Below, one piece after another: positions 1 through 7,519 of a stretch of 64,000 nt of DNA. The notes under the pieces were generated by a model. The model searched no databases, was not told the DNA's origin, and was given only the letters and a program-made list of their open reading frames with translations. Each line of letters starts with the position of its first letter. Position 1 is the first letter of the stretch. Source of the stretch: SIG565 sp045540055 (GTDB lineage Bacteria; Bacillota; Clostridia; Oscillospirales; Acutalibacteraceae); NCBI GenBank assembly GCA_045540055.1, contig JAZQGO010000003.1:1-64000 (forward strand). The letters run 5' to 3'. The translations under genes and the position numbers were made by a program.

Positions 1-10
1 TTTCATTTAT

Positions 11-76
11 AAATCCTCCATTTGTGTTTTTGCTTGACTGGCAGGTCTCTGCTATTTTAACACAAATGGAGGATTT
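11..76. repeat. 18-bp perfect inverted repeat with 30-nt spacer
   Basis: The arms at 11-28 and 59-76 are exact reverse complements (AAATCCTCCATTTGTGTT and its complement). The spacer is about 30 nt and holds no obvious gene. No T-run typical of a terminator follows directly. It could be a long-loop hairpin in a transcript from beyond the window edge or a small palindromic repeat; the sequence does not decide. Confidence 0.6.
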
Positions 77-100
77 TCGTTCATCGGTTAACCTCTTTTG

Positions 101-123
101 AACCACGCGACTATCGCGTGGTT
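101..123. terminator. GC-rich hairpin, possible bidirectional terminator
   Basis: AACCACGCGA (101-110) pairs perfectly with TCGCGTGGTT (114-123) around a 3-nt loop and is followed on the plus strand by TTCGTTAT. It probably ends a plus-strand transcript entering from the left, but the T-run is short. Confidence 0.5.
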
Positions 124-137
124 TTCGTTATACAAAA

Positions 138-168
138 AAGCAACATCCCAACGGATGTTGCCTTTTAT
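138..168 (-). terminator. Intrinsic terminator of the MATE gene
   Basis: GCAACATCC (140-148) and GGATGTTGC (153-161) form a 9-bp stem with a 4-nt loop. Read on the minus strand it is followed by TTTTTTG, just past the MATE stop codon. Confidence 0.8.
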
Positions 169-169
169 T

Positions 170-1540
170 TTAATTGTCTGCCGGTTTTATTTTTTTAAGC
201 CACTTGCCGCTTTTAAGTCTGAAATAACACCAAATACATTTAATTATCTGATCGATTTTTAAGAAGGTATATATCCAGAACGGCGGCAGATGTAACACAA
301 GACCTGCGATGGCGCCAAGTGGTATAGATGCCACCCACAAAAACAGAATATCACCAAGCATTAAAAACCGAGTGTCACCGCCTGCCCGAAGAACACCTTT
401 GGTTAAAATTGAATTCATCGCCTGGAATATAATTATAAACAGTATCGCATTCATAAGCGATTTTGCAATGGCCTTTGCCTCGGGCGAAACATTGTAAAAG
501 CTGATTATCGGGTCACGCACAAGCAAAATCACAAAAGCTGCCAAACTACCTATTACAAGGCCCATAAACAAAAATACGTATCCCTGCTTTTGCGCCTTTT
601 CACGATTGCCCTCGCCCATTGTATGTCCCGTTATAATGCCGCTGGCATTAGAGATACCTTGGGTCAACACCGAGCTTAACTGCTGTACTACCGTCGTAAC
701 CGAATTAGCGGCAACAAATGCGGCGCCAATACGCCCCATAACCATTGCAACGGTGTTATTACCGAGCGCCAGAAGTGCGTCACTTATTAGCACGGGTATA
801 CTGATTTTTACATACTCACGAAGCATTGAACGGCATCGCATAAATAAATCTCTTGTCCGATAGCGAATACGCTTGTCAACGAAAAAGAAATATCCGCAAA
901 TAAACACAAGCTCAAATACGCGCGCAATTAATGTGCCGAGTGCGGCACCGCCAATCTCCATTCGCGGCGCACCGAGTTTTCCGAAAATAAATACCCAGTT
1001 AAAAAACACATTTATAAAAAACGCCGTAATCGAGCAGATAAGCGGTATTTTAACCTGCCCCACGCTTCTTAGCACTATTGTGCAGGTGAGTGAAAAGCCA
1101 AGGCAAAAGTATGTGGGTATCATCCACTTAAGATACACTACGCCGTAACTAATAATTTCGACATCGGATGTATATATCCTCATAATAAGCTCGGGCGAAA
1201 GTATGGTAGCCATCGTAAAAATAAGGCTGAAAACAAAGCAAAAGCGCAGCATTATCGTCACCGCTTTTTTTAGCGATTCAATGCTTTTCATACCCCAGAA
1301 GCGAGAGGTAAGCACCGATGCACCCATACCTATACCCATACAGCAAATATGAAATATGTTTATAAACTGTGTCGCGAGCGATGATGCTGATAACTGCGCA
1401 TCCCCCATACCGCTTAGCATAACGGTGTCCATAAGATTTATGCCGACGGTTATGAGCGACTGCAATGATATTGGTATGGCGATTTTCGCCATTTTTTTGT
1501 AGAGAGCTAAGTCCCCGATATATTCTTTAATTCTAATCAT
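170..1540 (-). CDS. MATE family multidrug/metabolite efflux transporter
   Basis: Membrane antiporter of the MATE (NorM/DinF-like) family, expected to export cationic compounds using an ion gradient. The 456-residue product has the family length and about 12 hydrophobic segments. Near the N-terminus it has the typical IPISLQSL and LMDTVMLSGMG stretches, with an R-FWG element before the third segment. I chose the ATG at 1540. An in-frame GTG at 1570 would lie inside the terminator hairpin of the upstream gene. No good Shine-Dalgarno sequence is visible before either, so translation may be weak or coupled. The substrate cannot be read from the sequence. Confidence 0.88.
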   Translation of the reverse strand: MIRIKEYIGDLALYKKMAKIAIPISLQSLITVGINLMDTVMLSGMGDAQLSASSLATQFINIFHICCMGIGMGASVLTSRFWGMKSIESLKKAVTIMLRFCFVFSLIFTMATILSPELIMRIYTSDVEIISYGVVYLKWMIPTYFCLGFSLTCTIVLRSVGQVKIPLICSITAFFINVFFNWVFIFGKLGAPRMEIGGAALGTLIARVFELVFICGYFFFVDKRIRYRTRDLFMRCRSMLREYVKISIPVLISDALLALGNNTVAMVMGRIGAAFVAANSVTTVVQQLSSVLTQGISNASGIITGHTMGEGNREKAQKQGYVFLFMGLVIGSLAAFVILLVRDPIISFYNVSPEAKAIAKSLMNAILFIIIFQAMNSILTKGVLRAGGDTRFLMLGDILFLWVASIPLGAIAGLVLHLPPFWIYTFLKIDQIIKCIWCYFRLKSGKWLKKIKPADN

Positions 1541-1555
1541 TTTTTTCACATTAAA

Positions 1556-1580
1556 AACCGACTGCCCCACGCAGTCGGTT
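1556..1580 (-). terminator. Terminator between the 1587-2336 gene and the MATE gene
   Basis: AACCGACTGC (1556-1565) and GCAGTCGGTT (1571-1580) form a perfect 10-bp stem with a 5-nt loop. On the minus strand it is followed by a short T-run. It ends only 15 nt before the MATE ATG, so it may attenuate rather than fully stop transcription. Confidence 0.75.
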
Positions 1581-1586
1581 TGTTGT

Positions 1587-2336
1587 TTATTTTATCAGCG
1601 CGGCTGATAGTTTTTTGTTTGACTTAATCTGCGCCAGCATTTCCTTAACCGACACAATCATATGCGTATTCTCGCCCATCTGAGCGATAGCAGCCTCGAT
1701 AGCCTTGTCATTACCGTAAACAGCGGCTGAAACAACCATAACTACGGTATCGGTTGCCGCCGAATCTCCCTGAACATAAATCTCGTCCAGCATATCAAAA
1801 ACCTTTTTGAGTTGTTTGCGGTTTGCCTCAGGATTTGCAAGCAGATTTTTGATTTCAGGGATAAAATAACGGGTGTAAAAATCGATATACAAGAATTTAC
1901 CGTACTTGGCAACCTCTGCCTTGTAGACATCCTTATATTGCGGATAAACTGCCAGAAGTTTCTGGGTAAGCGTGGTAAGCGAAACCGAATCGCCCTTTTC
2001 TGCCGTAGGCAAAGCGATATTGTCGGCCGCACTTCTTGAATTCTTTTTAATACCCATTTCGCTTCTCAGCGTATCGGCAAAATCAATTCCTACACTTGTT
2101 GCATCCTTTGGGCCCTGATCCTCCTCGAAAAGCCAGCTGTTAACGGTTGTGAATTCGCCGGCCTCGCCTTCATTTATATCGGCAATAGCAAGATTAAAGG
2201 TCTTTCTTTCATCATCATAAAAAACCTTTACCGCTTTGCTATCGTTCTTAAAATTTTCGCCGTCTTTAACAAACTTTTGCCCGTCCAGCAAAACCTGCAT
2301 TTCGGCGATAATCGCATTATAACACTCAATGTTCAT
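1587..2336 (-). CDS. Hypothetical protein, soluble, 249 aa
   Basis: I do not recognise a named family. The product is acidic and soluble, with no signal peptide or membrane segment. The N-terminal third looks alpha/beta (VKVFYDDERKTFNLAIADI), followed by a low-complexity linker near residue 105 and a helical C-terminal half ending AQIKSNKKLSAALIK. The ATG at 2336 is chosen because GGAAGTGA sits about 8 nt upstream; the longer TTG start overlaps that site. It has its own promoter and terminator, so it is probably monocistronic. Function unknown. Confidence 0.7.
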   Translation of the reverse strand: MNIECYNAIIAEMQVLLDGQKFVKDGENFKNDSKAVKVFYDDERKTFNLAIADINEGEAGEFTTVNSWLFEEDQGPKDATSVGIDFADTLRSEMGIKKNSRSAADNIALPTAEKGDSVSLTTLTQKLLAVYPQYKDVYKAEVAKYGKFLYIDFYTRYFIPEIKNLLANPEANRKQLKKVFDMLDEIYVQGDSAATDTVVMVVSAAVYGNDKAIEAAIAQMGENTHMIVSVKEMLAQIKSNKKLSAALIK

Positions 2337-2371
2337 CGTTTTCACTTCCAAAATTTATTTCATTGTATTTA

Positions 2372-2400
2372 ATTATACTATATTATTTTCGGTTTGTCAC
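2372..2400 (-). promoter_or_regulatory. Predicted sigma-A promoter for the 1587-2336 gene
   Basis: On the minus strand, GTGACA (2395-2400) and TATAAT (2372-2377) are separated by 17 bp, 35 bp upstream of the ATG. Confidence 0.6.
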
Positions 2401-2411
2401 CTAAAATTTTG

Positions 2412-2440
2412 TTGCAAGCGCCATTTCCTTGACGTATAAT
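2412..2440 (+). promoter_or_regulatory. Predicted sigma-A promoter for rsmA
   Basis: TTGCAA (2412-2417) and a perfect TATAAT (2435-2440) are 17 bp apart, about 30 bp before the rsmA start. It is arranged back-to-back with the minus-strand promoter at 2372-2400. Confidence 0.65.
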
Positions 2441-2471
2441 TAGATTATTAAACGCTTTGGGAGTGAAGTTA

Positions 2472-3323
2472 TTGAATCTCGCCGATATAAAAACACTTGA
2501 AAAACTGTTAAAAAGTGAGGGCTTTTCATTTAAAAAATCTTTGGGGCAAAACTTTCTTATTGATAGTTCGGTTTGTCCCGCAATGGCCGCCGCCGCGTGC
2601 GACGGGGATACGGGCGTTATAGAAATCGGCCCCGGTGTCGGAGTTCTGACGCAGGAGCTCGGCCGTATTGCTAAAAAGGTTGTCGCTATAGAGCTTGATG
2701 AAAGACTTAAAAAGATATTACCGAAAACCTTGGCTGAATTTGATAATATTAAGGTAATTTTCGGAGATGCTATGAAATTAGACCTTTCAAAAATTATCAA
2801 AGAGGAATTTGCCGACTGCAAAAGGGTTTGTGTCTGTGCAAACCTGCCCTATTATATAACCTCCCCAATAATTATGCAGCTGCTTGAAAGTCGCCTTCCG
2901 ATAGATTCAATAACCGTAATGGTGCAAAAGGAGGCCGCAGAACGTCTGTGCGCCACCGTCGGCACAAGACAGGCGGGTGCCGTAACGGTCGCTGTAAGCT
3001 ACTTCGCTATTGCCGAAATTCTCTTTGGCGTTGACCGCACAAGCTTTATGCCACCGCCGAATGTAGATTCGGCCGTAATACAGCTGAAAATAAGGGACAG
3101 CGCACCATTAGACCTAAAGGACGAAAAAAAGTTTTTCGGTTTTGTCAGGGCGTGCTTCGCTCAACGCAGAAAAACACTCATAAATACCGTTTCTAACTCG
3201 ATTGGGTTATCAAAGGACAAGCTGCGTGAGGCTCTGTCAACACTCGGCTTGCCCGATAGTGTACGTAGCGAGCAGTTGACATTAGACCAGCTTGCTGAAT
3301 TATCTAATATATTGTTTGATTAG
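2472..3323 (+). CDS. rsmA: 16S rRNA (adenine1518/1519-N6) dimethyltransferase RsmA
   Basis: KsgA/RsmA dimethylates two adenosines at the 3' end of 16S rRNA during 30S maturation, using S-adenosylmethionine. Diagnostic motifs are KKSLGQNFL near the N-terminus, the SAM-binding EIGPGVGVLT, the acidic ELD at the end of strand 2, catalytic NLPYYITSPI, and FMPPPNVDSAV in the C-terminal part. The 283-aa length is normal. GGGAGTG at 2459-2465 supports the TTG start at 2472; a GTG at 2463 overlaps that site. ybaK follows 37 nt downstream and may be co-transcribed. Confidence 0.95.
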   Translation: MNLADIKTLEKLLKSEGFSFKKSLGQNFLIDSSVCPAMAAAACDGDTGVIEIGPGVGVLTQELGRIAKKVVAIELDERLKKILPKTLAEFDNIKVIFGDAMKLDLSKIIKEEFADCKRVCVCANLPYYITSPIIMQLLESRLPIDSITVMVQKEAAERLCATVGTRQAGAVTVAVSYFAIAEILFGVDRTSFMPPPNVDSAVIQLKIRDSAPLDLKDEKKFFGFVRACFAQRRKTLINTVSNSIGLSKDKLREALSTLGLPDSVRSEQLTLDQLAELSNILFD

Positions 3324-3360
3324 TTTACATAATCTATATTATGTAAACAGAAAGGCTAAA

Positions 3361-3831
3361 ATGGAAAAAACAAATGTTATGCGTATGCTTGACCAAAATA
3401 AAATACAATATACGCCCCGCCAATACTCTGCCGATATTATCGAAGGTGTCATTATTGCACAGGTCTTAGGCGAACTAACCGAAAAAGTTTTTAAAACGCT
3501 TGTAACCGTAAGCAATACGGGCGCTCATTATGTGTTTTGTGTCCCCGTTGCCGAAACACTCGATTTAAAAAAGGCGGCAAAGGCGGTCGGCACAAAATCA
3601 ATTGCTATGATTAAGCAAAAGGAGCTGCTTCCCCTTACGGGTTATATTCACGGCGGCTGTTCACCAATTGGTATGAAAAAGCCCTTTCGCACAGTTATAC
3701 ATAACAGCGCACAGGATTTTGATACATTTTATGTCAGCGCAGGACGTGTCGGCAAGCAGATAGAGCTAAATCCCCAAACTCTTTGTAAGCTAATAAACGC
3801 CACATTTGAGGATATAATAGTAAATGAATAG
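3361..3831 (+). CDS. ybaK: Cys-tRNA(Pro)/Cys-tRNA(Cys) deacylase YbaK
   Basis: YbaK/EbsC-type trans-editing factor that hydrolyses mischarged Cys-tRNA(Pro). The product is 156 aa, the usual size. It shows the family pattern VFKTLVT near the N-terminus, the invariant-lysine region ETLDLKKAAKAVG, and the glycine-rich GGCSPIGMKK loop that forms the substrate pocket. The ATG at 3361 follows AGAAAGG; upstream in-frame codons run into the rsmA 3' end. The gene converges on parB, and both share the parS-containing palindrome as a terminator. Confidence 0.92.
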   Translation: MEKTNVMRMLDQNKIQYTPRQYSADIIEGVIIAQVLGELTEKVFKTLVTVSNTGAHYVFCVPVAETLDLKKAAKAVGTKSIAMIKQKELLPLTGYIHGGCSPIGMKKPFRTVIHNSAQDFDTFYVSAGRVGKQIELNPQTLCKLINATFEDIIVNE

Positions 3832-3860
3832 CTTCTCCTCTGTGTATAACTTAATGGCAA

Positions 3861-3898
3861 AACAAAAAGGATGTTTCACGTGAAACATCCTTTTTGTT
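3861..3898. terminator. 38-bp palindrome: bidirectional terminator with embedded parS
   Basis: Bases 3861-3898 form a perfect palindrome whose centre is the ParB site. Each side carries a TTTTTGTTTT-like tract in the direction of transcription, so it can end both ybaK (plus) and parB (minus). A 16-bp parS consensus occupies 3872-3887. Confidence 0.85.
3872..3887. other. parS: parS centromere site 1
   Basis: TGTTTCACGTGAAACA is an exact match to the 16-bp parS consensus bound by Spo0J/ParB in Firmicutes. It lies 14 nt from the parB stop codon, 15-16 kb from dnaA, the usual origin-proximal location. Confidence 0.95.
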
Positions 3899-3900
3899 TT

Positions 3901-4752
3901 TTAATACATCTTTCCGAGCTTTGCGGCTATATCCCGCAATTCCTCATCGCCGTAAAACTCAATGGTAATTGCGCCGTGGTCCTCGCCAAGCTTTGTAACC
4001 TTGACCTTTCGGTGTAACGCCTCTTTGAGTGCCAATTCAACCTCGGCATAAAACCCGCTGCCCGACATTGACGGCTCCCTGTTTGTTCTTTTGCGGTGTG
4101 ATGCACGTGCAATTCGCTCAAGCTCATGCACCGAAGCGCCGTTGGCCGCCATTTCAGCCATCTGCTCACGGGTAAGCGCGTCTGCGGCCGCCAATAGCGC
4201 TCTGGCATGACCTGCCGTAATCTTGCCACTTTTGAGCATTTCCAGCTCATTTGGCTTTAAATTTAGCAATCGCAACGCATTTGCCACGGCCGAGCGGGAT
4301 TTACCCACCCTTTGCGCCACCTGCTCCTGCGTCATACCAAAGTTATCCATTAACGAGCGATATCCCATCGCTTCTTCCACGGGATTCAGGTCTTCACGCT
4401 GTAAATTCTCTATCAGCGCAACCTCCATTACCTCTTTATCATCAAAATCCTTAATTATAACGGGCACAGTATCAAGTCCTGCCATTCGGCTGGCGCGCCA
4501 ACGTCTTTCGCCCGCAATTATTCTGTATGTACCGTTTGTAAGCGGTTTTACGATAATAGGTTGCAATAAACCATGCTCTTTAATACTTTCTGACAACTCT
4601 GCCAGTGCCTTTTCGTCGAAATTCTTTCTTGGCTGCCCCTTATTCGGCTCAATATCAATGAGTTTAACCTCTATTAAATCGTTTCTGTCGGTTGAATTAT
4701 CATTAAACAGCGCATCAAGCCCTCTGCCAAGTCCACCCTTTTTATTCTGCAT
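3901..4752 (-). CDS. parB: Chromosome partitioning protein ParB (Spo0J)
   Basis: CTP-dependent DNA clamp that loads at parS and spreads, recruiting ParA and SMC for origin segregation. The 283-aa product has the ParA-contact segment (GLGRGLDALF, residues 7-16), the CTPase boxes QPIIV and GERRWRA (81-87), ENLQREDLNPVEEA near 115-128, and the helix-turn-helix TQEQVAQRVGKSRSAVANAL near 138-157. A C-terminal dimerisation domain follows. AAGGAG precedes the ATG. It is 15 nt downstream of parA in one operon, which is standard. Confidence 0.97.
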   Translation of the reverse strand: MQNKKGGLGRGLDALFNDNSTDRNDLIEVKLIDIEPNKGQPRKNFDEKALAELSESIKEHGLLQPIIVKPLTNGTYRIIAGERRWRASRMAGLDTVPVIIKDFDDKEVMEVALIENLQREDLNPVEEAMGYRSLMDNFGMTQEQVAQRVGKSRSAVANALRLLNLKPNELEMLKSGKITAGHARALLAAADALTREQMAEMAANGASVHELERIARASHRKRTNREPSMSGSGFYAEVELALKEALHRKVKVTKLGEDHGAITIEFYGDEELRDIAAKLGKMY

Positions 4753-4767
4753 TTTTATCTCTCCTTG

Positions 4768-5541
4768 TTAAAAATGTCGGTTATTTCGCTTAATAAATTC
4801 CTTAGCCAGCTCATCATATGCTTTTGCGCCCTTGCATCTGCGGTCATAGTACTGAATCGGCATACCGTAGCTCGGCGCCTCTGAAAGTCGTACTGCACGC
4901 GGTATCTTCGTTTCATACAGCTTATTTGCAAAGAATTTCTTGATTTCTGCCACGACCTGTTGGGTTAAATTAAGTCTTGCATCATACATAGTAAGCAATA
5001 CGCCCTCTAACTCAAGTCCTGCGTTATACAGCCTTTTTATCTGACGCACGCTCGCCATAAGCTGTGATAGACCCTCCATAGCGTAATACTCGCATTGAAT
5101 CGGCACAAGCAGCGTATCGGCGCAGGTAAGCGCGTTGATTGTTATTAGTCCCAACGATGGCGGACAGTCTATAAATATGTAATCATACTGCTCACGTATC
5201 AGCGCCAGTGCCTTTTTTAACTGGGCTTCACGGTTTTCTATGCTGATAAGCTCAACCTCGGCACCCGCAAGGTCCATATTAGCAGGTATTATATCTACAT
5301 TTTTAAAGGTCGTTGAACGAATAGTCACATCGGCTTTTTGCGAGCCTATAAGCAAATCATACGAAGAAAAAACTACATCTCGCTTATTTATTCCGTAACC
5401 ACTGGTTGAATTGCCCTGTGGGTCGGCATCAATCAAAAGAACCTTTTTTCCTGCATTACCTATGCCTGCAACAAGGTTTACCGCCGTTGTTGTCTTGCCA
5501 ACTCCGCCTTTTTGATTAACTACGGCTATAATTTTGCCCAT
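4768..5541 (-). CDS. parA: Chromosome partitioning ATPase ParA (Soj)
   Basis: Deviant Walker-A ATPase that dimerises on DNA with ATP, works with ParB in origin segregation and modulates DnaA. The product starts MGKIIAVVNQKGGVGKTT, with the deviant Walker A at residues 10-17. Walker B is in YIFIDCPPSLG, and the C-terminal part has the DNA-binding surface. I chose the ATG at 5541 over two GTG codons 9-12 nt upstream, because those overlap the weak GGTGA ribosome site. A promoter lies at 5573-5601. Confidence 0.96.
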   Translation of the reverse strand: MGKIIAVVNQKGGVGKTTTAVNLVAGIGNAGKKVLLIDADPQGNSTSGYGINKRDVVFSSYDLLIGSQKADVTIRSTTFKNVDIIPANMDLAGAEVELISIENREAQLKKALALIREQYDYIFIDCPPSLGLITINALTCADTLLVPIQCEYYAMEGLSQLMASVRQIKRLYNAGLELEGVLLTMYDARLNLTQQVVAEIKKFFANKLYETKIPRAVRLSEAPSYGMPIQYYDRRCKGAKAYDELAKEFIKRNNRHF

Positions 5542-5572
5542 TAATTTCACCACTTTTTAATTTTCTGATAAT

Positions 5573-5601
5573 ATTATAGCATAGCCGACACAAAAGGTAA
5601 A
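5573..5601 (-). promoter_or_regulatory. Predicted promoter of parA-parB
   Basis: On the minus strand, TTTACC (5596-5601) and a perfect TATAAT (5573-5578) are separated by 17 bp, 32 bp upstream of the parA ATG. Confidence 0.65.
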
Positions 5602-5640
5602 GAAAAATACAAAAACAAAAGTATTAAAAATATACCAAAA

Positions 5641-5656
5641 CGTTTCACGTGAAACA
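5641..5656. other. parS: parS centromere site 2
   Basis: CGTTTCACGTGAAACA differs from the consensus only at the first base. It lies between the parA promoter and the spoVAE terminator, and its last base is the first base of that terminator stem. Confidence 0.9.
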
Positions 5657-5693
5657 AAAAGGTCTGACGGACAACTGCCTGTCAAACCTTTTT
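5656..5693 (-). terminator. Terminator of spoVAE abutting parS site 2
   Basis: AAAAAGGTCTGAC (5656-5668) pairs with GTCAAACCTTTTT (5681-5693) with one mismatch. On the minus strand the T-run TTTTTGTTT runs directly into parS. Confidence 0.75.
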
Positions 5694-5706
5694 ATACACA
5701 TTTATA

Positions 5707-6069
5707 TTAAGATTTATCTCCTGAACGGAAAATCAGGCTCATTAAAAGTCCCAATAAAATAGCTGATGTAATACCTGCGGCGGTAGCGGTAAGTCCTCCG
5801 GTCAGTGCGCCAATCAGACCATATTGTGTTACCGCCGTTTCGACACCCTTAGCAAGACTATAGCCAAATCCCGTCAAGGGAACCGTCGCGCCTGTGCCTG
5901 CGAAATCGACCAAGGGCTGATAAATACCTACCGCCGTCAGCACAACACCCGAAACAACATACGCAACAAGTATTCTTGCAGGGGTTAATTTAGTGTAATC
6001 TATTAAAATTTGTCCTATTAAGCAAATAAATCCGCCAACTAAAAAGGATATCAGCAACCGCCAAACCAT
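5707..6069 (-). CDS. spoVAE: Stage V sporulation protein AE (SpoVAE), solitary
   Basis: Small integral membrane protein of the SpoVA channel group, which moves dipicolinic acid into the forespore and out at germination. The 120-aa product matches the family in length. It has about four hydrophobic segments, an early LISFLVGGFICLIGQ segment, LTPARILV, and a glycine/threonine-rich GLIGALTGGLTATAAGIT segment. AGAGGTG lies about 10 nt before the ATG. The partner genes spoVAC and spoVAD, which normally sit beside it, are absent here: the neighbours are parA and rarA. Confidence 0.88.
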   Translation of the reverse strand: MVWRLLISFLVGGFICLIGQILIDYTKLTPARILVAYVVSGVVLTAVGIYQPLVDFAGTGATVPLTGFGYSLAKGVETAVTQYGLIGALTGGLTATAAGITSAILLGLLMSLIFRSGDKS

Positions 6070-6175
6070 TTCTGTGATGCACCTCTGAAATAATAAGTTC
6101 TACTACATTATTTGCTTTTTATAAGAATTTATTCGAAACACTATATTTTTACCATTTAATACCATTTGTGGTAAA

Positions 6176-7444
6176 TTATTTTTCATTTTTTACTTTTTTC
6201 CAATATTCTGCGAATTTTTGCTCAGATGCATTATCGCCGAACTCGTAATATTTTTTGCTTTTAAACTTGTCTGGTAGATATTGCTGTTTAACATAGTGAT
6301 TCGGGTAGCTATGCGGATAAAGATAGTTCTGCCCTTTAACCAAGGCATCTTCCCCGTCGAAATGCTTGTTTTGCAGATGTCTTGGTATATCGCCCGTGAT
6401 GCCCTTTTCAATATCAGCCATTGCCGCCGCGATAGCGTCGTGTCCCGTAACCGATTTAGGACTTGTGGCAACCAGAATAACCGCATTGGCAAGCGGGATT
6501 CTCGCCTCGGGAAGTCCTACTTGCAAGGCGGTATCTACTGCGGCCTTAACGATGGGTATTATCTGCGGATATGCAAGTCCCACATCCTCATTAGCGCACA
6601 CAAGCAGTCGTCTGCAGGCGCTCTGTATATCGCCTGCCGCCAGCAATCTTCCGAGATAATATATTGCCGCATCGGGATCACTGCCACGCATCGACTTCTG
6701 ATAAGCCGAAATTATATCGTAGTGCTCGTCCCCTTCACGATCATATCTGACCGACGAATTAGCCAGCAGTTGCTCTACTATTTCATCGGTAACCACTACT
6801 TTATCATCGGCAGCATCTGCCGTCAGCACACACAAATCGAGCGTATTAAGCGCTCTGCGCACATCTCCTGCCGCCGAGCGTGCGATTTTTGCAATATTCT
6901 CTGTCGAAATTTCAATTTCTATATTTTTTTCTTCCTGTAAAATCGAAACGGCACGCTTTAAGGTAATTATAATATCCTCACTTGAAAGCGTCTTAAACTC
7001 GAACACCGTCGAACGACTGAGTATTGCATTGTAAACATAAAAATACGGGTTTTCTGTGGTCGAAGCAATCAGCGTAATGTCACCGTTCTCGATATACTGA
7101 AGCATTATCTGCTGCTGCTTTTTATTGAAATACTGAATTTCGTCAAGATATAATAAGACGCCGTTTATTGCTTCAATGGTATCAAGACTGTCTATTATGG
7201 CCTTGACATCAGCGGTTGATGCCGTCGTTGCGTTAAGATGGTACAGCTTTTTGCCACACTTTTCGGCAATTATATTAGCGACCGTCGTTTTTCCGACACC
7301 CGACGGACCGTAAAAAATAAGATTGGGTATTTCTGACGAATCGATTATCCGCCTGAGAACCTTGCCCTCATCGAGCAAATGATGCTGACCGCACACCTCA
7401 TCAATGCTTGTTGGTCTTACTCTGTCTGCTAACGGACTTGGCAT
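6176..7444 (-). CDS. rarA: Replication-associated recombination protein A (RarA/MgsA)
   Basis: Clamp-loader-like AAA+ ATPase that acts at stalled replication forks. The 422-aa product begins MPSPLADRVRPTSIDEVCGQ. Walker A is GPSGVGKTT (46-54), Walker B LLYLDEIQYF near residues 95-104, sensor-1 IASTTENPYF, and SRS the arginine finger region. The C-terminal half has the family GSDPDAA-YYLGRLLAAGD helix and the HFDGEDALVKGQNYLYPH stretch. A strong AGGGAGAAGG ribosome site supports the ATG. It is divergent from the SpoVB-like gene. Confidence 0.95.
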   Translation of the reverse strand: MPSPLADRVRPTSIDEVCGQHHLLDEGKVLRRIIDSSEIPNLIFYGPSGVGKTTVANIIAEKCGKKLYHLNATTASTADVKAIIDSLDTIEAINGVLLYLDEIQYFNKKQQQIMLQYIENGDITLIASTTENPYFYVYNAILSRSTVFEFKTLSSEDIIITLKRAVSILQEEKNIEIEISTENIAKIARSAAGDVRRALNTLDLCVLTADAADDKVVVTDEIVEQLLANSSVRYDREGDEHYDIISAYQKSMRGSDPDAAIYYLGRLLAAGDIQSACRRLLVCANEDVGLAYPQIIPIVKAAVDTALQVGLPEARIPLANAVILVATSPKSVTGHDAIAAAMADIEKGITGDIPRHLQNKHFDGEDALVKGQNYLYPHSYPNHYVKQQYLPDKFKSKKYYEFGDNASEQKFAEYWKKVKNEK

Positions 7445-7519
7445 AACAAACCTTCTCCCTAAATATATATATTATATTCTACTACTTTTATAAAAAAATT
7501 TCAATCCTTGGGTGATATC

